A stretch of 64,000 nt of DNA from contig BDDD01005801.1 in the NCBI GenBank assembly GCA_001972305.1, positions 52,336 to 116,335 of the forward strand. Reading direction: 5' to 3'. The translations under genes and the position numbers were made by a program. This DNA is from Cephalotus follicularis. Taxonomy: Eukaryota > Streptophyta > Magnoliopsida > Oxalidales > Cephalotaceae. Below are positions 46,361 to 58,822 of this stretch, piece after piece. Numbering within the stretch: position 1 is the stretch's first letter; every line of letters begins with the position of its first letter. The notes under the pieces were generated by a model. It had not been told where the DNA came from, made no database searches, and saw only the letters and a list, made by a program, of their open reading frames with translations.

Positions 46361-47057
46361 TGTTCATGAGAAAAACATGTTTTTAAATTTATACAGCAAG
46401 TGCACGGTTGTGCAGTAACGGGTCGAACACTAGGAAATCAAGTTAAATTAATTTTACTCTATTTAACCTAAGCATAGCATGCAAAACCAAAGGGCTTTTA
46501 TCTAAAACTACTCCTAAATATGCAAAATAAACTAAATTACTGAAAACAGGATAATGGCATTGACGCATTGTCAAGGCGTCGACGTGAATAAAGGTAAAGC
46601 AGGAAAGCGTCGATGCTTACAGGGTAGGCATCGACGGTTAAAACTACTAAATTGAAATTAACAGGATTTTAAAGCATGCAAATTACTAAACTATCAAAAC
46701 AAAGAATAAACTTAACAAAATATATAAGAGAAAAATATGGTTTTAGGATATAGAAACTCACCATAGATTATATTGAACAATTCACTTACTTGAATGATCA
46801 CACCTTGATAACCAACGGTAGCTAGGTCGATACGGAGTGCGGCTGTGATGACAAATCGTATGAGTGGTCATGCTAGGTCTATACAGAGTACGGCAACGGC
46901 GGAAAATCGTATGAGTAATCATGCTAGGTCTATATGGAGTGTGTTCGGTGTGACAAACCGTATGAGTAGACTCCATTGCTCGCATTGAAAACCATTTATT
47001 CACCAACATTCTTATTCACCGATAAGATGTTTGTTGATTTTAATTAGACAGACAAAG
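46361..47057 (-). repeat. Putative LTR of an unrelated element, part 1
   Basis: Begins TGTTCATGAG. It contains TATACAGCAAGTGCACGG, a string I associate from memory with non-coding parts of Tat/Ogre-like plant elements, type A palindromes at 46575-46640 and a roughly 58-bp tandem repeat. After gypsy G it continues at 55826-56733, where it ends in ACA before a pyrimidine tract. No second LTR is seen, so this is tentative. Confidence 0.4.
46826..46976 (+). repeat. About 50-60-bp tandem repeat, three units
   Basis: Units run from GCTAGGTCTATAC to CGTATGAGTAATCAT (starts near 46828, 46872 and 46923) with substitutions and small gaps. Confidence 0.75.
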
Positions 47058-49782
47058 TGTAATAACCGTAATTTCAATTAATGTATATTGATCCAATTTT
47101 AAATTAAATATACATTTTAATTGAGTTAGTTGTCCAATTATATTGATTTCTATGATTGGTAATTGCTTGGGTTGATTGGATGTACAATTGGAGAAGTATC
47201 AAAGATTGGGAATCCCTAAACTAGCCCAAACAGCCGACTGTCACAGGGCATCAGTCGACTGTTTGCTACGTGATGAAGGCAGTCGACTGCCCACTATAGC
47301 CAGTCGACTGGAATTGCCCAGGACAGATTCCTGGCATGTGCAGGGACAAGAATGACAGATGGGTAGGAGGCACATACGTTTCAACATCTGCCAAAACATG
47401 CAAAAGTAAATGTTTGCATGTTATCTGCAGACCTACAACCTACAAATTGATAATTAATGAGAGAAAAGTGAAGAGAGGGATGCATGTGATGGAAGGAAAA
47501 GAGAGAAAAAGTGAGTGCATGTGAGTTGGAGAAGGAATCTAACGAATTCAAAGGGATTTTGACATTATATCAGCTGTTGAATTGTGATATGAGTGTTAGA
47601 AAACACTGAGTGAAGAGAGGGATTATTGGAGCTTGCATTGGAGGATTAGAGAGAGCTCTAAGAAGGAACCTTGAAGCTTTGGTCTCTAGGTAAGTTCTCA
47701 ATCCGAATTCTCTATGGTCATGATGATAATATGACTAGGAGAATGATTAAATATCTTCTGTTAATGGATTAGAATTAACAATCTTTAGAATTGGAATAGA
47801 AAGTGTTAAATGGTTCAAGTGTAATTGGTGACTTTAGCCGAATGGATTATAGTTGTTGTTAATGTTAGGATATATGTTTACTGGGTTCCTAGGTATTATA
47901 TACCTTCTGTCAACACACTTAAGATCAATGAATCCGAGATTGAATGATACTTGACATAGAATTCAAAGGGAAATTGTAAAATGGAAGTTAAGACTTAGAG
48001 AACTTGATGATTAAGCTACTGTGGGAATTGTAATTGTTATAAGTAACTACTGAAACCTATTGGTACTAATGCATATGTTCATAAACATGCATACATAGAT
48101 TGAACTTGCTGGATTGAAAGAGTGATTGGTGAAAAGTGACTTGGAACTCAAAGAGAAAGATCAAACTCAATTGATCTTAGGATAGCAATTTGAGGTAGGG
48201 GTAATGATATGTTATGGAAGATATAGTATGCATATTGTGTATGTCTATTTTCTGCATGTTTACATGTGTTGAAATTGATTGGAAATTGAATTGGAAGTGC
48301 ATGACTTGCTGCTGCCTGCATTTTCTGGGCAGAGGCAGTCGACTGCCACCCTTGGCAGCCGACTACTCAACCTATCCAGTCGACTGCCAGGGCAAAGCAG
48401 TCGACTACACAACCAAGGCAGTCGGCTAATCTTGATGGCAGCCGACTATTCTGGGTAAACTTTCTGGTATAAGTCCTATTAAGGCCTCAATTTTAATGTA
48501 ATGAATCTGGCATCAATATGGATGACTAGAACAGTTAATCGTGGCCTCATATACAGTTAGATTCAAAAACTAAACAATGTACGCACTCCTTGTGAGAGTT
48601 GCATGTGAATTAACCATGAAGTGCCATTATTGTGAATCCTTGCATTGCTACTGAATTGTGCTATTGTTACTGAATATACTACTGTCATGTTAGTATATAC
48701 TGTTTTTGGTGCTATTAACACCACTACCACTTGTATTCAATGATTGGAACCAATTATGGGCTATGTACCCAAATCATGATATCAACTATCAGTTTCAAGT
48801 GAATAATTATTGCCAAATGAACTACTGAATTTCCTCCTATATGTGAGGTACCTACTGTTTTGTTTCCCAAACTGGAAACCATTATTGAATTGATATCGTT
48901 TTCCTCCGAAGAGATGTACGATAATTGACTTGTCATAGTTTCTAAAGAAAACTACTTCTCTATTGCATATTGCCGATATATGTAATATTATTATTTAAAT
49001 GCTTGTATTGTTTGTCTATGATTGCCGTGGTTGAGTGACGGAGGATGTCACTGACTACGGAATGTGATTCTGGGTGCCAGGAGTTGGCCAGAGTATCACC
49101 CAAGTGTTCTACAATGCAGGGATTGATTGTTAAACTACCCGCCAACGCCGGTAGTAAGTGTCTATCATCTTCGGAGCGTAGGGTGATAGTTAGGTGGTGC
49201 ACAGTTTATGCTAGGAGTTAGCAACATGTGACACCCAAGTGAGGGATGAATTGATTGTACCCTTGTGCGGTATTCTTGCATATGGATTGTTTATGGCCAC
49301 TTGGCATGATTGCTTATATATTGGCTCATTTAAATGATATTTTGATATAAACTGTCATACCTGTTGCATTCATATATTCCTTATCATACATTATCTTCCT
49401 ACTTAGCCAAGTGAGGACAACGGCTAACCCCTACAATTTCAGATTAAGCAAGGATATTTGGAGATTGCCACTGAAGCTTGGAGAGCTTCTATTGTCAATT
49501 TAAGGTTATTATTTTCTTTATGATGTATTGTATTGTAATCGAACGGATCACATCCCGTGTTAGTGCTGTATTTCCTTTTGTGTAAGGATAATTGTTGGTT
49601 TTACCCGCACGTAGTATGGGATGCGTGCGGACGTCTTGTATTTATATTCCGGCTTATCGAATGCTTACGCAAATTTTAGTTATGAATTGTTAATTGAAAT
49701 GTTGGAATATTATTCATGCTTAATTCTAATATCACCACATATGCTTGTCCATTATACGTGAATGGAAATACGGGGTGTGACA
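47058..49782 (+). repeat. 5' LTR of gypsy G
   Basis: The 2725-bp LTR begins TGTAATAACCG and ends GGGGTGTGACA. Type B palindromes form two clusters, 47230-47315 and 48334-48450. GGCAGTCGACTGCC at 48334-48347 is a perfect 14-base palindrome. The TTAGCC...GGCTAA block is at 49403-49427 and TAGTATGGGATGC near 49612. Confidence 0.93.
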
Positions 49783-49785
49783 GCA

Positions 49786-49798
49786 TGGTATCAGAGCA
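49786..49798 (+). other. Primer-binding site (tRNA-iMet), gypsy G
   Basis: TGGTATCAGAGCA, three bases after the LTR end. Confidence 0.93.
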
Positions 49799-49887
49799 TA
49801 TTCCACATATGCTAAGCTGGGATAAGTTTCTCAGAAATTAAGTGAATTGTTTCCTAATGATTTTTGTCATTCCATATAGGAAACTGA

Positions 49888-50955
49888 ATGGATCTCCGAA
49901 GAGGACGAAGGGGAAGGCGTAGAGCCGATGAAGGTGTCAACGCACCGCCGGTACATGGAAATGACCCGGCAATGAACGAAGGAGTTAATATTCCCCAAGT
50001 GCCGGACGAGGGAAGTCACTTTGACCGCATGGATGATCTCTTTCAACAGCAAATGCAAGCAAACGCGGCCAACATCGAGCATATTCGGCAAATGTACGAG
50101 GCTAATCGTACACATCAGCGAGCACCTGACGCTTGCCATGCCGGTAGATTTGGCCGAGATCTAGAGTGGTTCATGAGACAGAATCCTCCAATTTTCAATG
50201 GTGAATTGAATGCTACGGTGGCCGAACGATGGATTAAGGACCTAGAGAAGATATTTGCTGCTCTGGAGTGTACTGATGATCAGAAACTCAGTTTTACTGT
50301 GTACCGCCTATGGGGCGAGGCAACTTATTGGTGGGAAAGGACCGAAACGAAATGGGAAGCCCGTGGACTTGACAGGACTTGGGACAGATTCCAGTCCGAG
50401 TTCCTTGATACTTATGTACCGCAGAATGAGCAGGACCGATGGCAGACTGAACCGATGGAGTTACGTTAAGGAGATATGACTGTAGCTCAATACCAGACTA
50501 GATTTGTGGAGCTGGCGAGACACACACCTTATCTTGTGGAGGGTGAGTCACGGATGATCCGGAGGTTCTTGAAGGGCCTTCGACCAGATATCAGATCCAA
50601 ATTGTTATTGTTACAGCTGACCACTTTTGTTGATGTTGCTGAGAGAGCAATGATTCTGGAAGCTGACGCGAATGAGAGAAGAGCAGAACGGACTCGTACC
50701 AATCAACCGAGGGCCGTACAGTCACAAAGGCAGGGACGTAATAATCCTGCTAAATCAACCAAATTTGACAACAGAGGGCAAGGGAGTTCTCAACGCACAC
50801 GATCAAGGACACCTAACCGAAACAGTCAACAGAATGCAGGTGGATGTACCTTCTGTGGTCATCCGAATCATAATGAGTTTGAATGCTAGAAGAAGACGGG
50901 AAAGTGCTTGAGGTGTGGTTCACAAGATCACATGATGATGAATTGCCCAATGATG
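49888..50955 (+). pseudogene. gag: Gypsy G gag (two in-frame stops)
   Basis: Start MDLRRGRRGRR follows AGGAAACTGA, as in gypsy F. The gag core is at 50140-50620 (FMRQNPPIFNGELNATVAERW, WWERTETKWEARG, FLKGLRPDIRSKL). Two knuckles, CTFCGHPNHNEFEC and [14 protein letters not shown], lie at 50845-50950. Stops TAA 50467-50469 and TAG 50887-50889 are in the same frame as everything downstream. Gypsy F has CAA at the first site and Trp after the matching Cys at the second, so both look like point changes. Confidence 0.9.
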
Positions 50956-52296
50956 AAGGATCGATCACGTGGCCAACAGGGAAATGCTGGTGCTAGTGGT
51001 AGTATTGCGGCGGTGACGGTAAAGAACAAGTATCCTCTACCACATATTGAGGAGTTGTTCGACCAATTTCAAGGCTCAAGTGTATACTCCAAACTTGACC
51101 TGAGAACAGGTTACCATCAGTTGAGGATTAGAGAAGGTGGTGTAGAGAAAACCGCATTTCGAACCAGATATGGGCATTACGAATTTTTGATACTACCATT
51201 TGGTTTGACTAATGCGCCTGAAACCTTTATGTGTCTGATGAACAAAGTGTTCCAACCTTATCTGGACCAGTTTGTCATTATATTCTTAGATGGCATCCTG
51301 ATCTACTCAAAGATCATAGAGGAACACATGCAACATTTGAGAATTGTACTGCAGACACTACAGAAGGAACAGTTGTACGCCAAATTCGGCAAGTGTGAAT
51401 TTTGGCTGGATCATGTGACTTTCTTAGGTCACATAGTGTCGAGTGAAGGATTGTCAGTGGATCCTTCGAAGATTGAAAGCATTGTTGATTGGCCCCAACC
51501 GAAGAACGTGACGGAGGTTCGTAGTTTCTTGGGATTGGCTGGTTACTACCGAAGATTCATCAAGGGATTTTCAAAACTTGCTACACCACTGACACAGTTG
51601 ACTCAGAAGAAGTCCAGTTTTGTGTGGGATGATTCCTGTGAAGCGAGTTTCCAAGAATTAAAGGGTCGATTGATTTTGGCTCCAGTGTTAGCACTAGCTG
51701 AAGGTAATGAGGGTTTTATTGTCTACACATATGCTTCTGGAAAAGGATTGGGGTGCGTTCTTATGCAACATGGTAGGGTGATTGCATACGCATCGAGGAA
51801 GTTAAAACCGTATGAGGAAAATTATCCCGTACACGATCTTGAGTTGGCAGCCATATTGTTTGCTTTGCAGAAATGGAGGCACTACCTCTATGGTGCTCAG
51901 TTTGAGATCTTCACGGACCATAGAAGCTTGAAATATTTGTTTTCCCAGAAGGAGCTGAACATGAGACAAAGGCGATGGGTGGAGTTCTTTAATGACTACA
52001 ACTGCAATATTCAATACCACCCGGGAAAGGCGAATGTAGTGGCTGATGCGCTGAGTCGCAAGGCGATGATTGCTGGAGCAATGGTGTCACAGTGGAAGCT
52101 ATTGGAGGAATTTCAGAGATGGAATCCGTTCATGGTTTCCCGAGGAGTTGTTGTGGCAAGTATGAGAGCACAACCGAAACTTCTGGAGCGTATTCTGACT
52201 ACTCAGTACAGTGACGCTGAATTGTGGAGTATTCGTGAGAACCTAGACACTGATTCTGAGTTCTCCGTACATACTGATGGCATATGGAGGTTCTGA
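50956..52296 (+). pseudogene. pol: Gypsy G reverse transcriptase and RNase H (deleted, catalytic losses)
   Basis: The frame passes from the gag end (GSIAAVTV) directly into [16 protein letters not shown], so protease and the N-terminal RT are missing without loss of frame. The RT active site reads FLDG (51286-51294), the second Asp being Gly. RNase H reads [11 protein letters not shown] where gypsy B has YSDAS, so the first catalytic Asp is Tyr (51730-51732). [21 protein letters not shown] and [11 protein letters not shown] follow. TGA 52294-52296 stops the frame before integrase. RT would be inactive even without the stop. Confidence 0.92.
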
Positions 52297-53604
52297 GGAA
52301 GGATATGTGTTCTGGATGACGAGAGTATCAAGAGTGAGTTACTACAACAAGCTCACAAATCGAGATACACTGTTCACCCAGGAAGTTCCAAAATGTGGCA
52401 CGACCTGAAGAAGAATTATTGGTGGAGTGGTATGAAACGGGAAATTGCTGAATATGTAGCACGATGTTTGACCTGTCAGAGAGTGAAGGCTGAACATCAG
52501 AAACATGCGAGACTGCTACAATCGCTACCAGTGGTTGAATGGAAATGGGAACACGTGACCATGGACTTCGTGTCAGGATTACTGAGGACACGGAATCAGC
52601 ATGAAGCAGTGTGGGTTATTGTGGACAGACTTACTAAGTCCGCACACTTTCTTCCGATGAACATGACACATTCTATCGAGAAGCTTGCTCGATTGTATAT
52701 TTGGGAGATAGTGAGATTGCATGGGGTGCCGGTCAGTATTGTCTGCGACCGAGATGCTAGATTCACTTCAAGGTTCTGGAAGAAGTTCCAAACAGCCATG
52801 GGAACAACCTTGAACTTTAGCACTGCAATTCATCCACAGACTGACGGACAGTCTGAACGTACGATTCAGACTCTGGAGGATATGTTACGGGCTTGCATGA
52901 TTGATTTTGTTGGGAGTTGGGAGGATCATCTAGCACTGATTGAATTCTCCTACAATAAAAGTTTTCACACCAGCATTGGAATGGCTCCGTATGAGGATTT
53001 GTACGGAAGAAAATGCAGATCACCTATTTGCTGGGATGAGGTAGGTGAGAGGCAAGTACTTGGACCGGACTTGGTACAAGAGACCACTGATAAAGTGGAG
53101 ATAATCAAGAAGAGGTTACTAGCTGCACAGAGTCGGCAAAAGAGTTACGCCGATAGCAAGATAAGGAAACTAGAATTTGAAAAGGGAGATCATGTTTTCT
53201 TGAAGATCTCGCCTTCGAAAGGGATACACCGTTTTGGCCTTAAAGGGAAGTTGGCTCCAAGGTATATTGGACCTTATGAGATACTGGAAAGAGTGGGGGA
53301 GGTAGCATATCAGATTGCACTACCGCCTAGCTTGTCGGACGTGCATAACGTATTTCATGTTTCCATGTTACGGAAGTACGTACCCGACCCATCTCATATT
53401 TTGAGCTACGACCCTGGATTCATTAGCCCTAGATTGACTTATGAAGAAAGGACTTCAAGGATTGTGGTTCGCACAGAAAAGGTTCTAAGGAACAAGACCA
53501 TCCCTATGGTCAAGGTGTTGTGGCATTTTCATGGAGCTGAAGAAGCTACGTGGGAGCGTGAGGACGAAATGAAGGAGACATTTCCCCACTTGTTCGGAAT
53601 GTAA
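52297..53604 (+). pseudogene. pol: Gypsy G integrase with GPY/F and chromodomain-like tail (otherwise open)
   Basis: Same frame as RT. The zinc finger uses the His residues in QQAHKSRYTVH and the Cys in CLTCQ. Catalytic acids: D in TMDFVSG, D in CDRDARF and E in GQSERT, with 35 residues between the last two (D,D35E). GPY/F is at YIGPYEILERVG and the chromodomain-like end EEATWEREDEMKETFPHLF before TAA 53602-53604. No stop or gap over 403 codons from 52393, so this domain looks chemically complete. It lacks its own start, since it is normally released from the polyprotein. Confidence 0.92.
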
Positions 53605-53637
53605 TGTAAGGGCTAAATTCGAGGAAGAATTTTCTTT

Positions 53638-53650
53638 AAGGATGGGGGAA
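53638..53650 (+). other. Polypurine tract of gypsy G
   Basis: AAGGATGGGGGAA immediately before the 3' LTR. Confidence 0.9.
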
Positions 53651-55820
53651 TGTAATAACCGCAACTTCAATTAATGTATATTGGTCAAATTTTAAATTAA
53701 ATATACATTTTAATTGAGTTATTTGTCCAATTATATTGATTTCTATGATTGGTAATTGCTTGGGTTGATTGGATGTACAATTGGAGAAGTATAAAAGATT
53801 GGGAATCCCTAAACTAGCCCAAATAGCCGACTGTCATAGGGCAACAGTCGACTGTTTGCTACGTGATGAAGGCAGTCGACTGCCCACTATAGCCAGTCGA
53901 CTGGAATTGCCCAGGACAGATTCCTGGCATGTGCAGGGACAAGAATGACAGATGGGTAGGAGGCACATGCGTTTCATCATCTGCCAAAACATGCAAAAGT
54001 GAATGTTTGCATGTTCTCTGCAGACCTACAACCTACAAATTGATAATTAATGAGAGAAAAGTGAAGAGAGGGATGCATGTGATGGAAGGAAAAGAGAGAA
54101 AAAGTGAGTGCATGTGACTTGGAGAAGGAATCTGACGAATTCAAAGGGATTTTGACATTATATCAGCTGTTAAATTGTGATATGAGTGTTAGAAAACACT
54201 GAATGAAGAGAGGGATTATTGGAGCTTGCATTGGAGGATTAGAGAGAGCTCCAAGAAGGAACCTTGAAGCTTTGGTCTCTTGGTAAGTTCTCAATCCGAA
54301 TTCTCTGTGGTTATGATGATAATATGACTAGGAGAATGATTAAATATCTTTTGTTAATGGATTAGAATTAACAACCTTTAGAGTTGGAATAGAAAGTGTT
54401 AAATGGTTCAAGTGTAATTGGTGACTTTAGCCTCTAGAATGGATTATAGTTATTGTTAATGTTAGGATATATTTTTACTGGGTTCCTAGGTATTATATAC
54501 CTTATGTCAACACACTTAAGATCAATGAATCCGAGATCGAATGATACTTGACATAGAATTCAAAGGGAAATTGTAAAATGGAAGTTAAGACTTAGAGAAC
54601 TTGATGATTAAGCTACTGTGGGAATTGTAATTGTTATAAGTAACTACTGAAACCTACTGGTACTAATGCATGTGTTCATAAACTTGCATACATAGATTGA
54701 ACTTGCTGGATTGAAAGAGTGATTGGTGAAAAGTGACTTGGAACTCAAAGAGAAAGATCAAACTCAATTGATCTTGGGATAGCAATTTGAGGTAGGGGTA
54801 ATGATATGTTATGGAAGATATAGTATGCATATTGTGTATGTCTATTTTTGGCATGTTTACATGTGTTGAAATTGATTGGAAATTGAATTGGAAGTGCATG
54901 ACTTGCTGCTGCCTGTATTTTGTAGGCAGAGGCAGTCGACTGCCACCCTTGGCAGCCGACTACTCAACCTATCCAGTCGACTGCCAGGGCAAAGCAGTCG
55001 ACTACACAACCAAGGCAGTCGGCTAATCTTGATGGCAGCCTTTGTCTATGATTGCCGTGGTTGAGTGACGGAGGATGTCACTGACTACGGAATGTGATTC
55101 TGGGTGCCAGGAGTTGGCCAGAGTATCACCCAAGTGTTCTACAATGCAGAGATTGATTGTTAAACTACCCGCCAACTCCGGTAGTAAGTGTTACCTTATC
55201 TATCATCTTCGGAGCGTAGGGTGATAGTTAGGTGGTGCACAGTTGGTGCTAGGAGTTAGCGACATGTGACACCCAAGTGAGGGATGAATTTATTGTACCC
55301 TTGTGCAGTATTCTTGCATATGGATTGTTTATGGCCACTTGGCATGATTGCTTATATATTGGCTCATTTAAATGATATTTTGATATAAACTGTCATACCT
55401 GTTGCATTCATATATTTCTTATCATACATTATCTTCCTACTTAGCCAAGTGAGGGCAACGGCTAACCTCTACAATTTTAGATTAAGCAAGGATATTTGGA
55501 GATTGCCACTGAAGCTTGGAGAGCTTCTATTGTCAATTTAAGGTTATTATTTTCTTTATGATGTATTGTATTGTAATCGAACGGATCACATCCCGTGTTA
55601 GTGCTGTATTTCCTTTTGTGTAAGGATAATTGTTGGTTTTACCCGCACGTAGTATGGGATGCGTGCGGACGGCTTGTATTTATATTCTGGCTTATCGAAT
55701 GCTTCCGCAAATTTTAGTTATGAATTGTTAATTGAAATGCTGGAATATTATTCATGCTTAATTCTGATATCACCACATATGCTTGTCCATTATACGTGAA
55801 TGGAAATACGGGGTGTGACA
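53651..55820 (+). repeat. 3' LTR of gypsy G with a 567-bp deletion
   Basis: It aligns with the 5' LTR but joins GATGGCAGCC (55040) to TTTGTCTATG (55041), removing the equivalent of 48444-49010, which starts inside the second palindrome cluster. Elsewhere the LTRs differ by a few percent (five mismatches in the first 86 bases, fewer later) plus two small insertions near 54435 and 55190. Confidence 0.92.
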
Positions 55821-55825
55821 CAAAG

Positions 55826-56733
55826 TGTGTGTGAAGGCAGAAAATTGAAGAACAAATCGAATATTCAAGTATTTTTATTAATGGAATTGAAGCAATACAA
55901 TCTAGGCTTTGTTCTAACCCAAAAATCTTAAGAGTTTAGCTACTAAACTTTGTATAAAACTAAAAACTGAATTAAAGAAGAAAAGTGAGCAAGAAGGTGG
56001 CTGCTTAGGCTACTCTCTGTTTATGGCCGGCCTTCTATTGTTATTATACATGTAAAATTGATTAAAAATGGAAATAAAACTACCATAATTAAAATCCATG
56101 GAAAAATACAAAATTTCCAAATTTGGCTGCTAGGCGTCCTAAGCGTCGACGCTTAAGTCTTGGGCATCGACGCTTTGGTGTTTTGCATTGACGCTTTGGT
56201 ATGTTGAATACGCTAAGCGTCGACATTATTCTTGCATAATGGGGCATAAATGAATGTTAAGTGTCAATGCTTAAGTAAGGCGTCGACGCTTACATTGTGT
56301 AGCAGGATGGCGTTGGCATCTTCCTCTTTGCGCGTTAACGTGTAAAGCTACTGTCCGAATTGTGCACTTTTGGCGTTGACATCTAAATGATGGCGTTGAG
56401 GTCTTAATGTTGAATTCCCAACACGTTAACGCCAAACGGATTGGTGTTGAAGAAAATCATAAATCTTCATATTTGTTCATCCTGGGGTGCATAGCGTCGA
56501 CGCTTATGTTGTACCCGTCAGCGCTTTGGAGTTAGGCGTCGATGCTTAAAGTCTAGATGTTGACACTTAGCTCTGTTTTTTGCAGAATTTAGCAAATTTA
56601 GCTCGTTCTTCATGCACTTTGGTCTTTTTGGTCTTGTACCTGAAAATCAACATAACACAACTAAAGTAGTCTATTCCAAGCATAAAAATATCACAAATAA
56701 CTCATTAAAAACAACACATTTTTCTGCTAAACA
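55826..56733 (-). repeat. Putative LTR of an unrelated element, part 2, with type A palindromes
   Basis: Continuation of 46361-47057 after gypsy G. Variants of AAGCGTCGACGCTT occur repeatedly between 56130 and 56575. 56140-56155 is a perfect 16-base palindrome (TAAGCGTCGACGCTTA). It ends CTGCTAAACA before a pyrimidine tract. Confidence 0.45.
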
Positions 56734-56981
56734 AATTCCCCCACACTTAAACTTTGCTTGTCCTCAAGCAAACCAAATGGAAAGCTAAAACAAGAAAACA
56801 AGCACAAGAACTAAAATAGAAAACATACATAACAACCTAACTCAGTTTCGTAGGAATTACGATTACATTTAGCATATGAAACAACCCGTTAAACCCCTAG
56901 GTGGCCCTAGTGGACGAGTTTTGTCTCATGAGTGTTTTCCAGCGAATAAACACACAAAATTCAGTTCATTTAAACCGTGCT
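56734..56981 (-). other. Pyrimidine tract and internal remnant of the putative element
   Basis: AATTCCCCCACACTT (56734-56748) would be a PPT on the minus strand. TTGCTTGTCCTCAAGC follows. The rest has no coding similarity and ends where gypsy E begins. Confidence 0.4.
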
Positions 56982-58393
56982 TGTAACACCCCCGATTCGA
57001 AGGGAGTCACCACGGTTCCTAATCCGAGACTAAGCATAACCTATTATATAACGTGGCTCAATTTTATTCTTTTTATCAAAATATTAACTCGTCTTTTATT
57101 CAAATTGCGTGATGGTCTAAACATAACATTTATAATCCAAGACATAGTCTAAAACTTTATTCATAATCCGAAAACTTAAACATAAACCAAAAGCTTAAAC
57201 ATAATTCTAAGTCATAAACTGAAAGGCATAACATAGTTCAAATAAGGGTCTAACATGACCATAAAAATAACTAAACAAAACCAAGTCCATCTCCTAAGTG
57301 TTCTTTATCATAGGTGACATCTCGCTCATCACACATTGCCCGGATGCTGTCCCAGAATACCTGCCGCATGCAAAACAATCGACTGTTTCAAGAGGCAGTT
57401 GACTGTTCTGGGCGACAGAACAGCAAAAACGCAGCAATCCAATTCCAATTTTCTATCAAAACTATATTACAACATTGCCAGATGGTTACCAACATTTAAA
57501 CAAGACTTATGTGACTTAACCGTGGCATTTAAACATCCAGAATCAAAAAGTTTATGCAATGGGTGATCACACTTATAGGGAGGAGCAAGTTCCAATTCAT
57601 TGTATGCATAATTCCATTACTAAATTTCTATCAAACACCAATTATCATATTCAAAACCTGTTTGTACCATAACAAGACACTACCTGACTTTCTAAAAATC
57701 TCAGAACATCAGCAAAACGTGCATGATAGGGAGCAAAACAAAACTAACATACTAGCAGCCTATGAACATGCAACCAACACCCAAGTTAATCCTTAACAAC
57801 AGAGATACGAACCCGTTATGATGAACCAGAAGAACACAACAGCCTTCAAACTTGCAGGTTCGGTTCACAGGCACAACAACTCGTAGAAGCATAAACAATA
57901 AGCAATTGTGCATATAAAAAAAAATATGAGGCAATATTTGGCTAGATAGGGAAAGGAGAATCCAAAATCTGATAGGAATAGGGAAAGAGGCACACAATTC
58001 GGGATTGAGGGAGAGGAAGAAGGAAAGAAATCGGTTTTGGGCAGAGAAGGAAAGCAAGAGTACGGGAGAGGGAGGGAAAGAAGAAATAAGGAAATAAAAA
58101 TATGTCTTTAACCAAAAATAAAGAATTTGTTTCTTTATAAAACAATTTTGTCATAATTCAATATTTGTCTCCTAATAAAACCCTTTTTACCTTGTTTATG
58201 TTAAAACTAGTTTTAATCAATGCCAAACAACAATTATTACTTATCTACAATTATATTTTATTAATTATCCAAAAAGCAACATAATTGGTATTATAAAGCC
58301 CAAATAAAAATTAAAAGGACCAACATAATAACAAAACAAAATCAAATCAAATAAAAATCCAAAAATAAGCACACGAACGAACGGGGTATTACA
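56982..58393 (-). repeat. 3' LTR of gypsy E
   Basis: The 1412-bp LTR begins TGTAACACCCCCGATTCG and ends ACGGGGTATTACA, half the length of the other LTRs here. It holds only two decayed type B palindromes (57377-57415, AATCGACTG and CAGTTGACTG) next to TGTTCTGGGCGACAGAACAG, a string also near the palindromes of gypsy D. A purine-rich tract lies at 57950-58090. Confidence 0.88.
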
Positions 58394-58412
58394 TCCTTCC
58401 CCCCTTAAAAAG
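58394..58412 (-). other. Polypurine tract of gypsy E
   Basis: TCCTTCCCCCCTTAAAAAG on the plus strand, next to the LTR end, nearly as in the gag-only array. Confidence 0.88.
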
Positions 58413-58822
58413 ATTTCATCCCGAAATCTTAACATATATCAATCCGAAACAAATAACAGGAAAGTAATCCAATATGCATAACAAAGAACTCAATCATCAC
58501 AGAATAAGTTGACATAACAACAAAATAACTATTATTACAGTTACCACATCGAAACAAACAAACAAAACAAAACCGAAACAATACCTAGAGCGTTCCCAGC
58601 CTGATGCGCCGTTAAGGCAAAAACTCTACCTCCCACGTTGCGATGTCCCGCATCATTACCATCTCCTCCTTTATTTCTTTCACGAGGATTCGGGAAATCC
58701 TTAAAGAGATGACCCTTTTGTCCACAAGAAAAGCACGCTCCAGTGGCCTTGTAACATGTCCCAACGGGACGTCGCCTCCCCCACGTATCACACAAAGCAA
58801 TCTGAGCATTGGGGTTATCCCC
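58413..58822 (-). pseudogene. gag: Gypsy E gag C-terminus (gag-only, cut by gypsy F)
   Basis: On the minus strand from 58822 the frame reads ALCDTWGRRRPVGTCYKATG, the knuckle CFSCGQKGHLFKDF (last Cys is Phe) and NVGGRVFALTAHQAGNALG, ending at TAA 58541-58543. As in the array the frame leaves the protease at ANAL-x and runs into non-coding DNA and the PPT, so pol is absent at nearly the same point. The upstream gag lies beyond gypsy F, outside the window. Confidence 0.82.

Larger units (their letters stand above)
47058..55820 (+). mobile_element. Gypsy G: full-length plus-strand chromovirus with internal deletion
   Basis: Flanked by CAAAG (47053-47057 and 55821-55825). It has 5' LTR 47058-49782, PBS, gag, RT-RH-IN in one continuous frame, PPT and 3' LTR 53651-55820. 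Protease and the first part of RT are missing by an in-frame deletion near 51019. The reading frame is broken only by three stops. The chromodomain-like C-terminus supports Tekay/Del. Confidence 0.93.

Noticed and set aside
46361-56733. Firm call of a Tat/Ogre LTR around gypsy G
   Set aside because: Only one LTR-like copy, no partner, no TSD and no coding domains. Kept as a low-confidence feature because the recognition is from memory.
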